Shown: positions 1 through 10,584 of the stretch, piece after piece
How the letters are laid out: every line of letters starts with the position of its first letter
How positions within the stretch are numbered: the first letter of the stretch is position 1
From: Nocardia brasiliensis ATCC 700358
Lineage (GTDB): Bacteria > Actinomycetota > Actinomycetes > Mycobacteriales > Mycobacteriaceae
Direction of reading: 5' to 3'
Assembly (NCBI RefSeq): GCF_000250675.2
Contig: NC_018681.1
Location: forward strand, 9,362,001-9,426,000
Length of the DNA stretch: 64,000 bases
Program-made: the position numbers and the translations under genes
The notes under the pieces: generated by a model
Databases searched by the model: none
The model's input: the letters and a program-made list of their open reading frames with translations, nothing else
What the model was told of the DNA's origin: nothing

Positions 1-256
1 CCTGCGCAATGTCGCGCGCTGGTGGCGCACGCACGCGGGCTACGGCGCGGTCCGCGAGCTGCCGCTGGATCTGGTCTACGCGCTGTGGCTCGGTGCGACG
101 CAAGAGTATTCGCGGCAGTGGCTCAGCGGCGCCGTGCCGGCCGGCCCCCTCGACGTCGCCGATGAACTCGCCGATGCGGCCTGGCTGAGCCTGGCCGCGA
201 CACCCTCCGATTCCGCGCGGCCGGGCCCCGGCGCGCACACGAAAGGCAGCTCATGA
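1..256 (+). CDS. TetR-family transcriptional regulator, C-terminal end (5' truncated by window)
   Basis: The frame starting at base 2 is open from the window edge to a TGA at 254-256 and gives 84 residues. The stretch around LDLVYALWLGATQEYSRQW resembles the C-terminal ligand-binding helices of TetR/AcrR regulators, where a conserved GxxxEYxRxWLxG pattern is common. The DNA-binding domain lies outside the window. Its stop overlaps the ATG of the following thioesterase (ATGA), so the two are translationally coupled and the regulator probably controls that operon. Family assignment rests on the C-terminus only. Confidence 0.6.
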   Translation, partial: LRNVARWWRTHAGYGAVRELPLDLVYALWLGATQEYSRQWLSGAVPAGPLDVADELADAAWLSLAATPSDSARPGPGAHTKGSS

Positions 257-693
257 CCGCGCCCATCGACCTGGACCTCGCCAAAAAGGTCCTCGCCGCA
301 CAGCCTTTCGCCGAATTGGTCGGCACCGAGATCACCGGTTTCGGTCCCGGCACCGTGACGCTCACCATCCCCATCCGCCCCGAACTCGGCCAGCAGTTCG
401 GCTTCGTGCACGGGGGCGTGCTGTCCTACGCGGCCGACAACGCGCTCACCTTCGCGGGGGGCACGGCACTCGGCGCCAACGTGCTCACCGGTGGATTCAC
501 CATCACGTATCTGCGACCGGCCGCCGGAGTGCGACTGCGAGCCGAGGCGACGGTGATCGACGCGACCCGCCGCCAGGCGGTGGTCCGCTGCGAGATCTAC
601 GCCGAAAGTGCCGACGGCACAAGGGTGTTGTGCGCGGTGGCGCAGGGCACCACGCGCTCGGTCGACCGCGCGCTCGAGCCACCCGACGCGTAG
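253..693 (+). CDS. PaaI-family hotdog-fold thioesterase
   Basis: The product has 146 residues, the usual size of a single hotdog domain. It contains the signature VHGGVLSYAADNA, in which the HGG turn and the acidic residue on the central helix form the acyl-CoA thioesterase site of the PaaI/4-hydroxybenzoyl-CoA group. It probably hydrolyses a medium-size or aromatic acyl-CoA in the cytoplasm; the substrate cannot be read from sequence. The ATG overlaps the stop of the TetR gene and is preceded by an AAAGG ribosome site. A hairpin terminator follows at 736-770. Confidence 0.85.
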   Translation: MTAPIDLDLAKKVLAAQPFAELVGTEITGFGPGTVTLTIPIRPELGQQFGFVHGGVLSYAADNALTFAGGTALGANVLTGGFTITYLRPAAGVRLRAEATVIDATRRQAVVRCEIYAESADGTRVLCAVAQGTTRSVDRALEPPDA

Positions 694-735
694 CCCGGCC
701 GGGCAGACGAGGGGTTGCCCGGCCCGGTGACACGG

Positions 736-770
736 CGGAGGGCCGGGCACGGTGTGTGCCCGGCCCTCCG
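736..770. terminator. Bidirectional hairpin between convergent thioesterase and lon genes
   Basis: Perfect 15-bp arms at 736-750 and 756-770 enclose a 5-base loop (GGTGT). There is no long T-run, which is usual in high-GC actinomycetes. It lies between two convergent stop codons and could serve both. Confidence 0.7.
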
Positions 771-778
771 GTTCCGGA

Positions 779-3202
<2,424 letters not shown>

Positions 3203-3221
3203 GTCTTCGACCCTTCCAAAA

Positions 3222-3242
3222 GTTGAGCGATACCAACTCAAC
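3222..3242 (-). promoter_or_regulatory. HAIR-like inverted repeat (putative HspR operator) upstream of lon
   Basis: The plus strand reads GTTGAGC-N7-ACTCAAC. The HspR-associated inverted repeat (HAIR) of actinomycetes is CTTGAGT-N7-ACTCAAG, so the spacing is exact and the core TTGAG/CTCAA is kept. It ends 20 bases before the lon GTG, where it would overlap the promoter or transcription start. HspR control of lon is known in Streptomyces. Operator function here is inferred. Confidence 0.65.
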
Positions 3243-3358
3243 CCCACCCCCACCCCCTTTGTTCCGCCCGAAGCCCCTGTTCGCTGACGGCGAAGACGAC
3301 GGGGGCGTGGCGTCCCGGACCGGGTGCGGGTCTCACCCGGGTCCGAGGGGCGCGGGGG

Positions 3359-3925
3359 TCACGAACGCTGCGGCTCGAAGTGCAGGGCGATGATGCCGCA
3401 GTCGAAGGGGGTGGCGCCGACGGCGCGCAGGCGCTGGTAGGCGCCGGGGGCGAAGACCGGCAGGCCGGTGCCGATGGCGGTGGCGTTGACGAAGAGGTGG
3501 ATTTCGTCGATGAGTTCCGCGGCGAGCAGGGCCGAGACCAGGGTGCCGCCGCCGTAGACGATCAGGTCGCCGCCGGGCTGGGACTTCAGGTCGTTGATGA
3601 TCTTCGCCAGGTCACCGCCCGCCACCGTGGCGTTCTCCCAGGGGGATTCGGTGAGCGAGTTGGAGATGACGACCTTGGGGGTGTTGTTCATCCAGTCGAT
3701 GGTTTCCTGGTCTTCGCCGTCCTCCGGGGTCCGGGAAGCCCAGGTGGGGATGAAGCCCTCGGCCAGGTTGCGGCCGAGCACGATGGTGTCGACCGGCTCC
3801 ATGATCTTGGTGATGTAGGCGCCGACGTCGTTGGTCCAGGGGAACGTCATCCAGTCCATCTCGCCGTTCGGGCCCGCCATGTAGCCGTCGACGGTGGTCT
3901 GGACCTGGAGCTTGAGCTTGCGCAT
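3359..3925 (-). CDS. Dihydrofolate reductase / RibD C-terminal-family protein
   Basis: 188 residues from the chosen ATG. The protein begins MRKLKLQVQTTVDGYMAGPNG and contains TIVLGRNLAEGF and LIVYGGGTLVSALLAAELIDE, the pattern of the RibD C-terminal/DHFR-like fold that binds NADPH. These stand-alone actinomycete proteins are annotated as dihydrofolate-reductase family without a known substrate. The start at 3925 is preceded by GAAAGGAAA; a GTG at 3982 would add 19 residues with no visible domain. It is a single minus-strand gene downstream of nothing on its strand. Confidence 0.85.
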   Translation of the reverse strand: MRKLKLQVQTTVDGYMAGPNGEMDWMTFPWTNDVGAYITKIMEPVDTIVLGRNLAEGFIPTWASRTPEDGEDQETIDWMNNTPKVVISNSLTESPWENATVAGGDLAKIINDLKSQPGGDLIVYGGGTLVSALLAAELIDEIHLFVNATAIGTGLPVFAPGAYQRLRAVGATPFDCGIIALHFEPQRS

Positions 3926-4153
3926 CGGATTTCCTTTCGAGGCCGGGCCCGGTGCGGGCCCGCTGTTCTGGTGTGCGTTCACAGTGCCGGAGGGGGCTTA
4001 CGGATTGTTTACGGTTGTTTCCGATCTGCACGGTCCATGCGCGATACGCGGCTCGCGTCCCACCGAACCGGCCCGTCCTGCTCTATCGTTGATCCGGCTG
4101 CGCCGCAGGTCGGACGCGGTTTCTCGGTAACCCTGCGCCGAGGGGAGCACAGT

Positions 4154-4687
4154 ATGACGGGATCGAGCCGCGACGGCAGACCGGCCGCGGTCGTGCTCGC
4201 GGTGGTCGCCGCGCTGATCGTGGTCCCGTCGGTGCTCGCCGCGCTCGTGCCGGTGCGGGAGACGACGCTGGCCGCCGACGCCGAGATCGCGCTCACCGCA
4301 CCGGGGGAGGCGCCGGACACGATCGAATTCGGCGGCGTCGGCGGGTGGCAACGCCGCCCGACCGGCGACCAGACCACCGCGGTGCTGGTGGCGCCGAGCG
4401 GCGCGCGCCTGGCGGTCAGCGTGGTGGACGGCGTCACGGACTTTCCCGCCGCGGCCGCGTGGCGGTTACGGGTGCTCGGCGTGCAAGGCTTCGACGGTTC
4501 CTTCGACGGCGGAGAGATCAAGACGCCCAACGGGTTCGGCGGGCCGACCTGCCGCGGCACGGACCGCGCCGGGGTCTGCGCCGTCCTCGGCAACGACAAC
4601 CTGGCCGTCACGCTCGTGCTGATCGGCGCGGACGCCACCCTGGCCGAGCTGACTCCGGTGGTCGAGACTCTGCGGGTGCGGCGATGA
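4154..4687 (+). CDS. Membrane-anchored or exported protein of unknown function, coupled to PrsW-like protease
   Basis: 177 residues with an N-terminal hydrophobic segment (residues about 10-30, AAVVLAVVAALIVVPSVLAA) acting as signal anchor or signal peptide. The rest is predicted to be outside the membrane and has two cysteines (PTCRGT and AGVCAVL) that could form a disulfide. I do not recognise a family. AGGGGAG precedes the ATG. Its stop overlaps the next ATG (ATGA), so it is made together with the PrsW-like protein, which suggests a substrate or partner relationship; that link is inference. Confidence 0.75.
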   Translation: MTGSSRDGRPAAVVLAVVAALIVVPSVLAALVPVRETTLAADAEIALTAPGEAPDTIEFGGVGGWQRRPTGDQTTAVLVAPSGARLAVSVVDGVTDFPAAAAWRLRVLGVQGFDGSFDGGEIKTPNGFGGPTCRGTDRAGVCAVLGNDNLAVTLVLIGADATLAELTPVVETLRVRR

Positions 4688-5760
4688 GCACGGCGGCCGC
4701 GACGCCGGGCACGCCGCTGCGGTGGTGGCGGCCGAGGTCGGCGCTGTTCTGGTCGTATTGGCTGATCGCGGTGCTCGGCCTGGCCGGGCTGCTCGCGCAA
4801 CTGGCGCCGGTGCTGGCGCTGAACTGGCGCGACGTCCTGGTCGGACTGCCGTTCACGCTGGCCACCCTGGCCGTATTCGGTTGGCTGGTACTGCATTTGG
4901 ATAGGCTCCGGGCCCGGCGACGGATCCGGACGCCGCTGCTGCTCGGCTTCCTCTGGGGCGCGCTGGCCGGCCCCGGCATCGCGATGTTCGCCAACGACCA
5001 CAACATGCGGGTGATCCAGAACCTGGCGGGCGACGCGTTCGCCATCGACTGGCAGGCGCCGATCTCCGCGGCGATCGTGGAAGAGGCGGTGAAGGGCGTC
5101 GGCGTTTTCGCGGTGGCCTGCCTGGCCCGGCCGCTGCTGTACCGGCCCATGCACGGGCTGCTGCTCGGCGGCTGTACCGGTCTCGGATTCCAGGTGGTCG
5201 AGAACCTCACCTACGAGGCCAACGCCGGATTGCTGTCCGCACAGCATGATCCGGGTTACGCGGTGCTGGTCGGCATCGTACGGCTGCTCACCGGGGTCAC
5301 CTCGCACTGGATGCTCACCGCGCTGGCCGGGATCGGCATCGTGCTGGCGGTGGCGCGCACGGACTGGCCGGCCGGGCGGCGCGCCCAGGCCTTCCTGCTG
5401 TTCTATCTGCTCGGCGCCGCACTGCATTTCGGCTGGGACGCACCGAGCCCCGCACACGTCCCGGTCGGCTCGATCCTGCTGCGCACGGTGCTGTACGTGC
5501 TGATCTTCGCCGCGGTCTACGCCTGGGTGCTGCACACCGAGCGGACCTGGTTCCGCGCGGTGGTGGACTGGGCGGTGGCCCGCGGGATCGCGCCGGCCGG
5601 TGAGCTGAGCACACTGGTCACCCGGCGCAGCAGGCGCAAGGCCCGCGCGGTGGAAAGGATGAGTGGTCAGCACAGCCGCGGGCTCCAGCTGCGGCGGCAA
5701 CGTGTGCTGCTGGAGTGGGTGCAGGAAGCCGGTGCGAGCTCCGGCATCCGCGTGCCGTGA
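4684..5760 (+). CDS. PrsW-family intramembrane metalloprotease-like protein
   Basis: 358 residues with about eight hydrophobic segments. The four PrsW motifs are visible: EEAVK (EExxK), GFQVVENLTY (FxxxEN), a histidine in TSHWMLTALAG, and LHFGWD (HxxxD). Founding members such as Bacillus PrsW cleave an anti-sigma factor in the membrane. The gene overlaps the exported-protein gene before it by four bases. No anti-sigma gene lies next to it; the nearest in the window, beside sigM, is more than 50 kb away. Substrate unknown. Confidence 0.85.
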   Translation: MSTAAATPGTPLRWWRPRSALFWSYWLIAVLGLAGLLAQLAPVLALNWRDVLVGLPFTLATLAVFGWLVLHLDRLRARRRIRTPLLLGFLWGALAGPGIAMFANDHNMRVIQNLAGDAFAIDWQAPISAAIVEEAVKGVGVFAVACLARPLLYRPMHGLLLGGCTGLGFQVVENLTYEANAGLLSAQHDPGYAVLVGIVRLLTGVTSHWMLTALAGIGIVLAVARTDWPAGRRAQAFLLFYLLGAALHFGWDAPSPAHVPVGSILLRTVLYVLIFAAVYAWVLHTERTWFRAVVDWAVARGIAPAGELSTLVTRRSRRKARAVERMSGQHSRGLQLRRQRVLLEWVQEAGASSGIRVP

Positions 5761-5789
5761 CGTTGCCCTGCCGATAACCCCGGGCCGCG

Positions 5790-5819
5790 TTGACACTCGC
5801 TTCGGCGCAATGACAATGT
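5790..5819 (+). promoter_or_regulatory. Possible sigma-70-type promoter of the DUF445 gene
   Basis: TTGACA at 5790-5795 is followed after 18 bases by CAATGT at 5814-5819. The -35 box is perfect and the -10 box weak. It sits about 60 bases before the gene start. Prediction from sequence only. Confidence 0.3.
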
Positions 5820-5877
5820 TGGGGCCTTGATACCTCATACCGGCGGTTCCGCCGGTTCGGCCTAGGGAGATCCATCG

Positions 5878-7233
5878 ATGAGTTCGCTCGCCGCTGGCGT
5901 GTTCATCGATTGGGAGGAGCTGACCGGCCAGTCCAAGTTCGTGGTCGACCTGATCACGTTCCCGATCTTCAGTGCGCTGGCGGGTTGGCTGACCAACTGG
6001 ACCGGCGTGCTGATGTTGTTCTGGCCGGTGCGGTTTCGCGGTTTCCGGATCCCGGGCCTGCACGTGCTGTACCCGTATTTCCCGCGCCGGGTGCAGGTGC
6101 TGCCGACGTTCTCCGGCGACGGACGCCGGCTGGGCTTCCAGGGCTTCATTCCGGCGCGCGCCGAGAAGATGGCCAGCATCTGCGTCGACAAGGCGCTCAT
6201 GCGGATCGGCAGCCCGCGCGATTTCATCCACGAACTGGACTTGGACGGCATCGCGGACTACGTCGCGGTGCTGGCCCGTAAACAGGTGCAGCCGCTGGTC
6301 GACGAGCTGATGTACCGGGAGAACCCGGACCTGTGGCGCACGGTCCCGCGCGCCGCAAAGCAGATCATCTACCAGCGGGTGGACCGTGAGCTGCCCGCGC
6401 TCTCCCGGCGCGCGTTCGAATCGCTCGGCGACAACGTCGACCAGCTGATCGATATCAAGAGCTTCGTCATCCGGTACCTGCAGGACAACCCGGACATCCT
6501 CAAAGACCTGACCACCACGATCGCGGCGCCCGAGCTGCGGTTCATGGTCCGGATCGGCCTGCTGGGCGCGCCGTTCGGGCTCGCGCTGGCGCTGTACATG
6601 CATGTGCACCATCGGATTCCGGTGCTGGGCTGGGTGCCGGGGTGGGTGATCGTGCTGCTCGCGTCGGCGGCGATCGGGGTGATCGTGAACGTCATCGCGG
6701 TGAAGATGGTGTTCGAGCCCGGCGATCCGCAACCCTGGTACAAGTACCTGTGGCAGCAGGCCCTGCTGGCCAAGCGGCAGCCGCAGGCGGCGACCGATCT
6801 CGCGCACATTCTGGCCTACCAGGTGCTCACCCTGCCGAACCTGTCCAGGGAACTGCTGGACGGCCCCAACGGCGACAAGACCCGTCAGCTGCTGGAACGG
6901 CTCGTCTCCGACGAGATCCACCGGCAGCTCGGCCCGACCACCTCGTTCGTCCGCGCGGCGCTCGGGCGACGCCAGTTCGACAATCTCAAGGCCGGCGCGG
7001 CGGGCGCGGCCGTCGGTTTGGCGCCGACGCTGGTCGAGGACGAGGAGTTCACGCTCGAGCAGGCGAAGACCATCGACGTGTTCGCGGCCCGCAAGCTGCG
7101 GCAGCTGACGCCGGGGGAGTTCATGGAGATGTTCTATGCCTCGGTCGAGCAGGACGCATGGCTGCTCTACCTGCACGGCGCGGTGCTCGGACTGGCGGTC
7201 GGCGCCTCGCACCTGATCGTCTTCGGCTGGTGA
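5878..7233 (+). CDS. DUF445-family membrane protein
   Basis: 451 residues. The N-terminal segment AGWLTNWTGVLMLFWPVRF followed by GFQGFIPARAEKMA matches the DUF445 signature (GxxTNxxAxxMLFxP ... G.IP.R...A). Hydrophobic segments are at the N-terminus, in the middle (about residues 225-285) and at the extreme C-terminus; the stretches between are long amphipathic helices. The molecular role of DUF445 proteins is unknown. GGGAG lies about 8 bases before the ATG. A hairpin with T-run follows the stop at 7251-7271. Confidence 0.8.
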   Translation: MSSLAAGVFIDWEELTGQSKFVVDLITFPIFSALAGWLTNWTGVLMLFWPVRFRGFRIPGLHVLYPYFPRRVQVLPTFSGDGRRLGFQGFIPARAEKMASICVDKALMRIGSPRDFIHELDLDGIADYVAVLARKQVQPLVDELMYRENPDLWRTVPRAAKQIIYQRVDRELPALSRRAFESLGDNVDQLIDIKSFVIRYLQDNPDILKDLTTTIAAPELRFMVRIGLLGAPFGLALALYMHVHHRIPVLGWVPGWVIVLLASAAIGVIVNVIAVKMVFEPGDPQPWYKYLWQQALLAKRQPQAATDLAHILAYQVLTLPNLSRELLDGPNGDKTRQLLERLVSDEIHRQLGPTTSFVRAALGRRQFDNLKAGAAGAAVGLAPTLVEDEEFTLEQAKTIDVFAARKLRQLTPGEFMEMFYASVEQDAWLLYLHGAVLGLAVGASHLIVFGW

Positions 7234-7250
7234 AGCCGCTGATCCAAATA

Positions 7251-7271
7251 CAAGCACGCGTGCTTGCATTT
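7251..7271 (+). terminator. Palindromic hairpin with T-run after the DUF445 gene (alternatively an operator)
   Basis: CAAGCACGCGTGCTTG at 7251-7266 is a perfect 16-bp palindrome followed by CATTTTT. As RNA it forms a tight hairpin plus U-tract, a good intrinsic terminator. The symmetry without spacer and the position 79 bases before the next start also fit a TetR-type operator. Confidence 0.65.
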
Positions 7272-7344
7272 TTCTGAGGGCGCTGCGATGCTGAACCGGC
7301 GCGGGCACCCGAGGCGGTGTGCCCGGTAAGGAACAGGGGAGCAG

Positions 7345-8136
7345 ATGGCTGACCTCGAAGCGCTGCTCGGCGATTTCGCCGAGGAATGCGCCGATCTGGA
7401 ACGAATCGTCGCCCCGCTGGCGGCCACCGAGTGGACCCGCGCCACCCCGGCGCCGGGCTGGACCATCGCCCACCAGATCGGCCATCTGGCCTGGACCGAC
7501 GAGATCGCCACGGTCGCCGCCACCGATGCCGTGGAGTTCCAGCGGTTGGTGACCGAGGCCGGCCCGAAGGTGCTGACCTTCGTCGACGACGCGGCCGAGG
7601 AGGCCGCGGCCGCACGCGCCGCGGAACTCCTGGACCGGTGGCACCGCGGCCGCAAAGCACTCACCGACGCACTGCGCGCGGTGCCCGCGGGCACCAAACT
7701 GCCCTGGTTCGGCCCGCCGATGAGCGCGGCCTCGATGATCACCGCCCGCATCATGGAGACCTGGGCGCACGGCCAGGACGTGGCCGACACCCTGGGCGTC
7801 ACCCGGGAGCCGACCGCCCGGCTGCGCACGGTGGCCCATATCGGCGTCCGCACCAGGAACTTCGCCTACACCGTGCACGGAAAGACCCCGCCCGCCGCGG
7901 AATTCCGGGTGGAACTGACCGCGCCCGATGGCGCGACCTGGTCCTGGGGTCCCGAGGAGGCCGCACAGCGGGTGAGCGGACCGGCGCTCGATTTCTGCCT
8001 GCTGGTGACCCAGCGCCGCCACCCGGACGATCTCGCGATCGTCGCCACGGGCCCGGACGCCGCCGAATGGCTCACCCTCGCACAGGCTTTCGCCGGACCG
8101 ACGGGTGCGGGCCGGACGGCCGGACAGTTCGCCTGA
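7345..8136 (+). CDS. TIGR03084-family (DinB-like, maleylpyruvate isomerase N-domain) metal-binding protein
   Basis: 263 residues. The N-terminal half is a four-helix DinB/MDMPI-like bundle with the motif GWTIAHQIGHLAWTDE, whose histidines, with a later histidine in METWAHGQD, would bind a metal ion as in mycothiol-dependent enzymes. The C-terminal half resembles the small alpha/beta domain of the TIGR03084 group, common in Mycobacterium and Nocardia next to fatty-acyl catabolism genes. Exact reaction unknown; mycothiol-dependent transferase or isomerase chemistry is possible. AGGGGAGCAG precedes the ATG. Confidence 0.8.
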   Translation: MADLEALLGDFAEECADLERIVAPLAATEWTRATPAPGWTIAHQIGHLAWTDEIATVAATDAVEFQRLVTEAGPKVLTFVDDAAEEAAAARAAELLDRWHRGRKALTDALRAVPAGTKLPWFGPPMSAASMITARIMETWAHGQDVADTLGVTREPTARLRTVAHIGVRTRNFAYTVHGKTPPAAEFRVELTAPDGATWSWGPEEAAQRVSGPALDFCLLVTQRRHPDDLAIVATGPDAAEWLTLAQAFAGPTGAGRTAGQFA

Positions 8137-8519
8137 CCTGCCACCGACGACAACGACGGCCGGATGCGTGCATCCGGCCGTCGTCGGCACCCGACCAATT
8201 CCGAGGATTCGGGAGCCGGCGAGCGCCACACTTGGGTGCGCCGTTCGTATCGGCCGGACGCCATTGGCCGGGTGTCTCGATGTGGCAGTCGAGAATGACG
8301 CTCGCCAGCTGAACTATTGGTTACCCGCGCTCGACCTGCTGGAAACCTAAACGACTCCGGCGCTTCGGACTCGACGCCCCGCGACCGTTCCACGCCGCGA
8401 TGTGATCCTGCTCTCCCGGACCCGGCACCCCCCGCGCCCGCGCCGTAACCTGGACAACTGTACGGCTTTCAACGATGCGGGCCGCTGCCAGGGAACTGAG
8501 CGGAGGAAAGGGACGCATC
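8137..8519 (+). other. 383-base non-coding stretch with one hairpin
   Basis: No frame has a start, ribosome site and codon bias fitting this genome. The only clear structure is the 14-bp hairpin at 8154-8183. The 3' part must carry the promoter of the gene at 8520, but I see no convincing boxes. Confidence 0.5.
8154..8183 (+). terminator. Hairpin terminator after the TIGR03084 gene
   Basis: Complementary 14-base arms at 8154-8167 and 8170-8183 (CGACGGCCGGATGC and its complement) lie 18 bases after the stop codon. No T-run follows. Confidence 0.6.
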
Positions 8520-9203
8520 GTGAGAACACACAAGCCTGCCCATATCGCGCGGCATGCCGCGGTCGTGCTCGCCGGTGCCGCGAGCCTCAGTCTCACCGTG
8601 GTCGCGGGCGCCTACATCGTGCATCAGATCGCCGAGACCGAGCGGCCCGCCGGCCCGGCCGCCGCGCCACCGGCGATGCCCGCCGGGGAATTCGACGGCG
8701 AACCCATATACGCGGAGACGGTGCTGACCGCGGGCAGCCACGAACTCCCCGTGCCCGCGCGGCCGCGCGAGGTCGTCGACGCGGCGCCGAAAGCGACCGA
8801 CCCGCAACTGCATTCGACGTTCACCACGCATAACACCGGTGTCGGCGGCCGGCTGCGGTTCGGCGACGCCTACGTCGGCGCGCAACTCGCCGCGGTCCCC
8901 GACGACACGATCTCGCTGACCGTCGATACCAACGCGGTCACCGTGCTGACCGGCTTCCTGCCCGCCGACCCGCGGCGGGACACCACCGCGGTCACCCGGC
9001 TGCGCACCGAATTCGACACGCGCAGTGGCGCGGTCGTGCTGTTGCTGACCGACCCGGAGCTCGGCGAGCACGATCTGCGGATCGACCGCGCCGCGAAGGC
9101 AGGCACCGCCGGACCGGACGAATCCGGTGCGCCCGAACCCGCTGCCGCGCCGTCGGCGGGCTGGGGTACCCCGCACGGTGGGCAACCCGGCGTCACGGTG
9201 TAG
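8520..9203 (+). CDS. Membrane-anchored exported protein of unknown function
   Basis: 227 residues. A hydrophobic segment at about residues 10-38 (AAVVLAGAASLSLTVVAGAY) follows a basic N-terminus, so the protein is exported or anchored. The remainder, rich in Asp, Thr and Ala, is predicted to be beta-rich and has no motif I recognise. The GTG at 8520 is chosen because GGAGGAAAGGG lies just upstream; an ATG at 8475 would put extra residues before the signal. It ends 22 bases before lhgO, whose promoter appears to lie in that gap. Confidence 0.75.
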   Translation: MRTHKPAHIARHAAVVLAGAASLSLTVVAGAYIVHQIAETERPAGPAAAPPAMPAGEFDGEPIYAETVLTAGSHELPVPARPREVVDAAPKATDPQLHSTFTTHNTGVGGRLRFGDAYVGAQLAAVPDDTISLTVDTNAVTVLTGFLPADPRRDTTAVTRLRTEFDTRSGAVVLLLTDPELGEHDLRIDRAAKAGTAGPDESGAPEPAAAPSAGWGTPHGGQPGVTV

Positions 9204-9213
9204 CCCGTCGGCC

Positions 9214-9219
9214 TAGGGT
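9214..9219 (+). promoter_or_regulatory. -10 box predicting a leaderless lhgO transcript
   Basis: TAGGGT followed by six bases and then the ATG at 9226. In mycobacteria and relatives a TANNNT box 6-7 bases before the start codon marks leaderless transcripts. No ribosome site is present. Confidence 0.5.
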
Positions 9220-9225
9220 GCTCGT

Positions 9226-10416
9226 ATGCCGCACAGCATGTACGACTTCTGCGTGATCGGCGGTGGCATCGTCGGGGTGGCTACCGCGCACCGCATCCTG
9301 CGCAGGCACCCCGGCGCGACCCTGGTGCTGCTGGAGAAGGCGGCCGCACTGGCCACACACCAGACCGGGCACAACAGCGGGGTCATCCACTCGGGCATCT
9401 ACTATCCGCCGGACAGCCTGAAGTCGCGGCTGTGCCGCCAGGGCGCCCGCTGGACCAAGGAATTCGCGGCGGCCCAAGGGATTCCGTTCGAGGTCTGCGG
9501 CAAGCTGCTGGTCGCGACGGACGCGGCCGAGCAGCAGCGGATGCTGGCGTTGCACGAGCGCTCGGTGACCAACGGGGTGGCGGTCGAGCTGATCGATGCC
9601 GCCGAACTCCACCGGCGGGAACCGAAGGTGCGCGGTGTCGGCGCGTTGTTCGTGCCGGACACCGGCATCGTCGACTACACCCGGATCACCGCCGCGCTGG
9701 CCGCCGAGGTCGCGGCGGCGGGCGGGGAAGTGGTGTTCGGCGCCGAGGTCGCCGCGCTCACCGAAACCGACAGCGCGGTCACCGCGACCGGACCGGCCGG
9801 GTCGTGGTCGGCGCGGACCCTGGTGGTGTGCGCCGGCCTGCAGGCTGATCGGCTGGCCCGGATGGCCGGGCTGCGCAACGACTTTCGGATCGTGCCGTTC
9901 CGCGGCGAGTACTACCAGCTGCCGCCGGAACGGGCCGGGCTGGTGCGCACGCTCATCTATCCGATCCCCGATCCGGAGCTGCCGTTCCTCGGCGTCCACC
10001 TCAGCCCGACCATCGACGGCACGCTGACCGTCGGCCCGAACGCGGTACTCGGGCTGGCCAGGGAGGGGTATCGCAAGGGCAGCTTCGATGCCAGGGACGC
10101 CGGTGCGGTGCTCGGGTTTCCCGGGGTGCACCGGGTGGCCAGGGCCAATATCCGGACCGGGCTGCGCGAGTTGCGCAACTCGGTGTTCAAGCGGGGCTAT
10201 CTGGCCGAGTGCCGCAAATACTGCCCCGAGTTGACCCTGGCGGATCTGCGACCGCGCGAGGCGGGCATCCGCGCGCAGGCGGTGCTGCGGGACGGCACCC
10301 TGGTGCACGACTTCATGATCGAGCGAACGCCGCGCTCGGTCCACGTGCTCAACGCGCCGTCGCCCGCGGCCACCTCGGCGATGCCGATCGCCGAGCACAT
10401 CGTCGCTCAGCTCTGA
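9226..10416 (+). CDS. lhgO: L-2-hydroxyglutarate oxidase
   Basis: 396 residues, full length for the family. An N-terminal FAD-binding motif (FCVIGGGIVGVATAHRIL) is followed by the diagnostic GHNSGVIHSGIYYPP, and later FRGEYYQLPP and VGPNAVLG, all typical of LhgO/L2HGDH. The enzyme oxidises L-2-hydroxyglutarate to 2-oxoglutarate, removing a by-product of promiscuous dehydrogenases, with electrons passed to oxygen or the quinone pool. The ATG at 9226 follows a -10-like box directly; MYDF at 9238 is the alternative start. It stands alone. Confidence 0.92.
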   Translation: MPHSMYDFCVIGGGIVGVATAHRILRRHPGATLVLLEKAAALATHQTGHNSGVIHSGIYYPPDSLKSRLCRQGARWTKEFAAAQGIPFEVCGKLLVATDAAEQQRMLALHERSVTNGVAVELIDAAELHRREPKVRGVGALFVPDTGIVDYTRITAALAAEVAAAGGEVVFGAEVAALTETDSAVTATGPAGSWSARTLVVCAGLQADRLARMAGLRNDFRIVPFRGEYYQLPPERAGLVRTLIYPIPDPELPFLGVHLSPTIDGTLTVGPNAVLGLAREGYRKGSFDARDAGAVLGFPGVHRVARANIRTGLRELRNSVFKRGYLAECRKYCPELTLADLRPREAGIRAQAVLRDGTLVHDFMIERTPRSVHVLNAPSPAATSAMPIAEHIVAQL

Positions 10417-10584
10417 CGCAAAGAACAGACCAGACGGTTCGATAAGCCGGTTGACCGGCCACGAGCAACCAAGCAACCGCCCGGTCGCCATGCGAAAAAG
10501 GCCTGTGCCAAATCCTGCGCAACCGCTCCAATAAAGAGGAGAGCTGTAGTACTTTTAACGCCAGTCGTGGAAATGGGAGGGCCC

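Noticed and set aside
4009..8229. Very long minus-strand open frame across four plus-strand genes
   Set aside because: Its translation is low-complexity Arg/Gln/His-rich sequence, and it overlaps genes with clear family motifs on the other strand.
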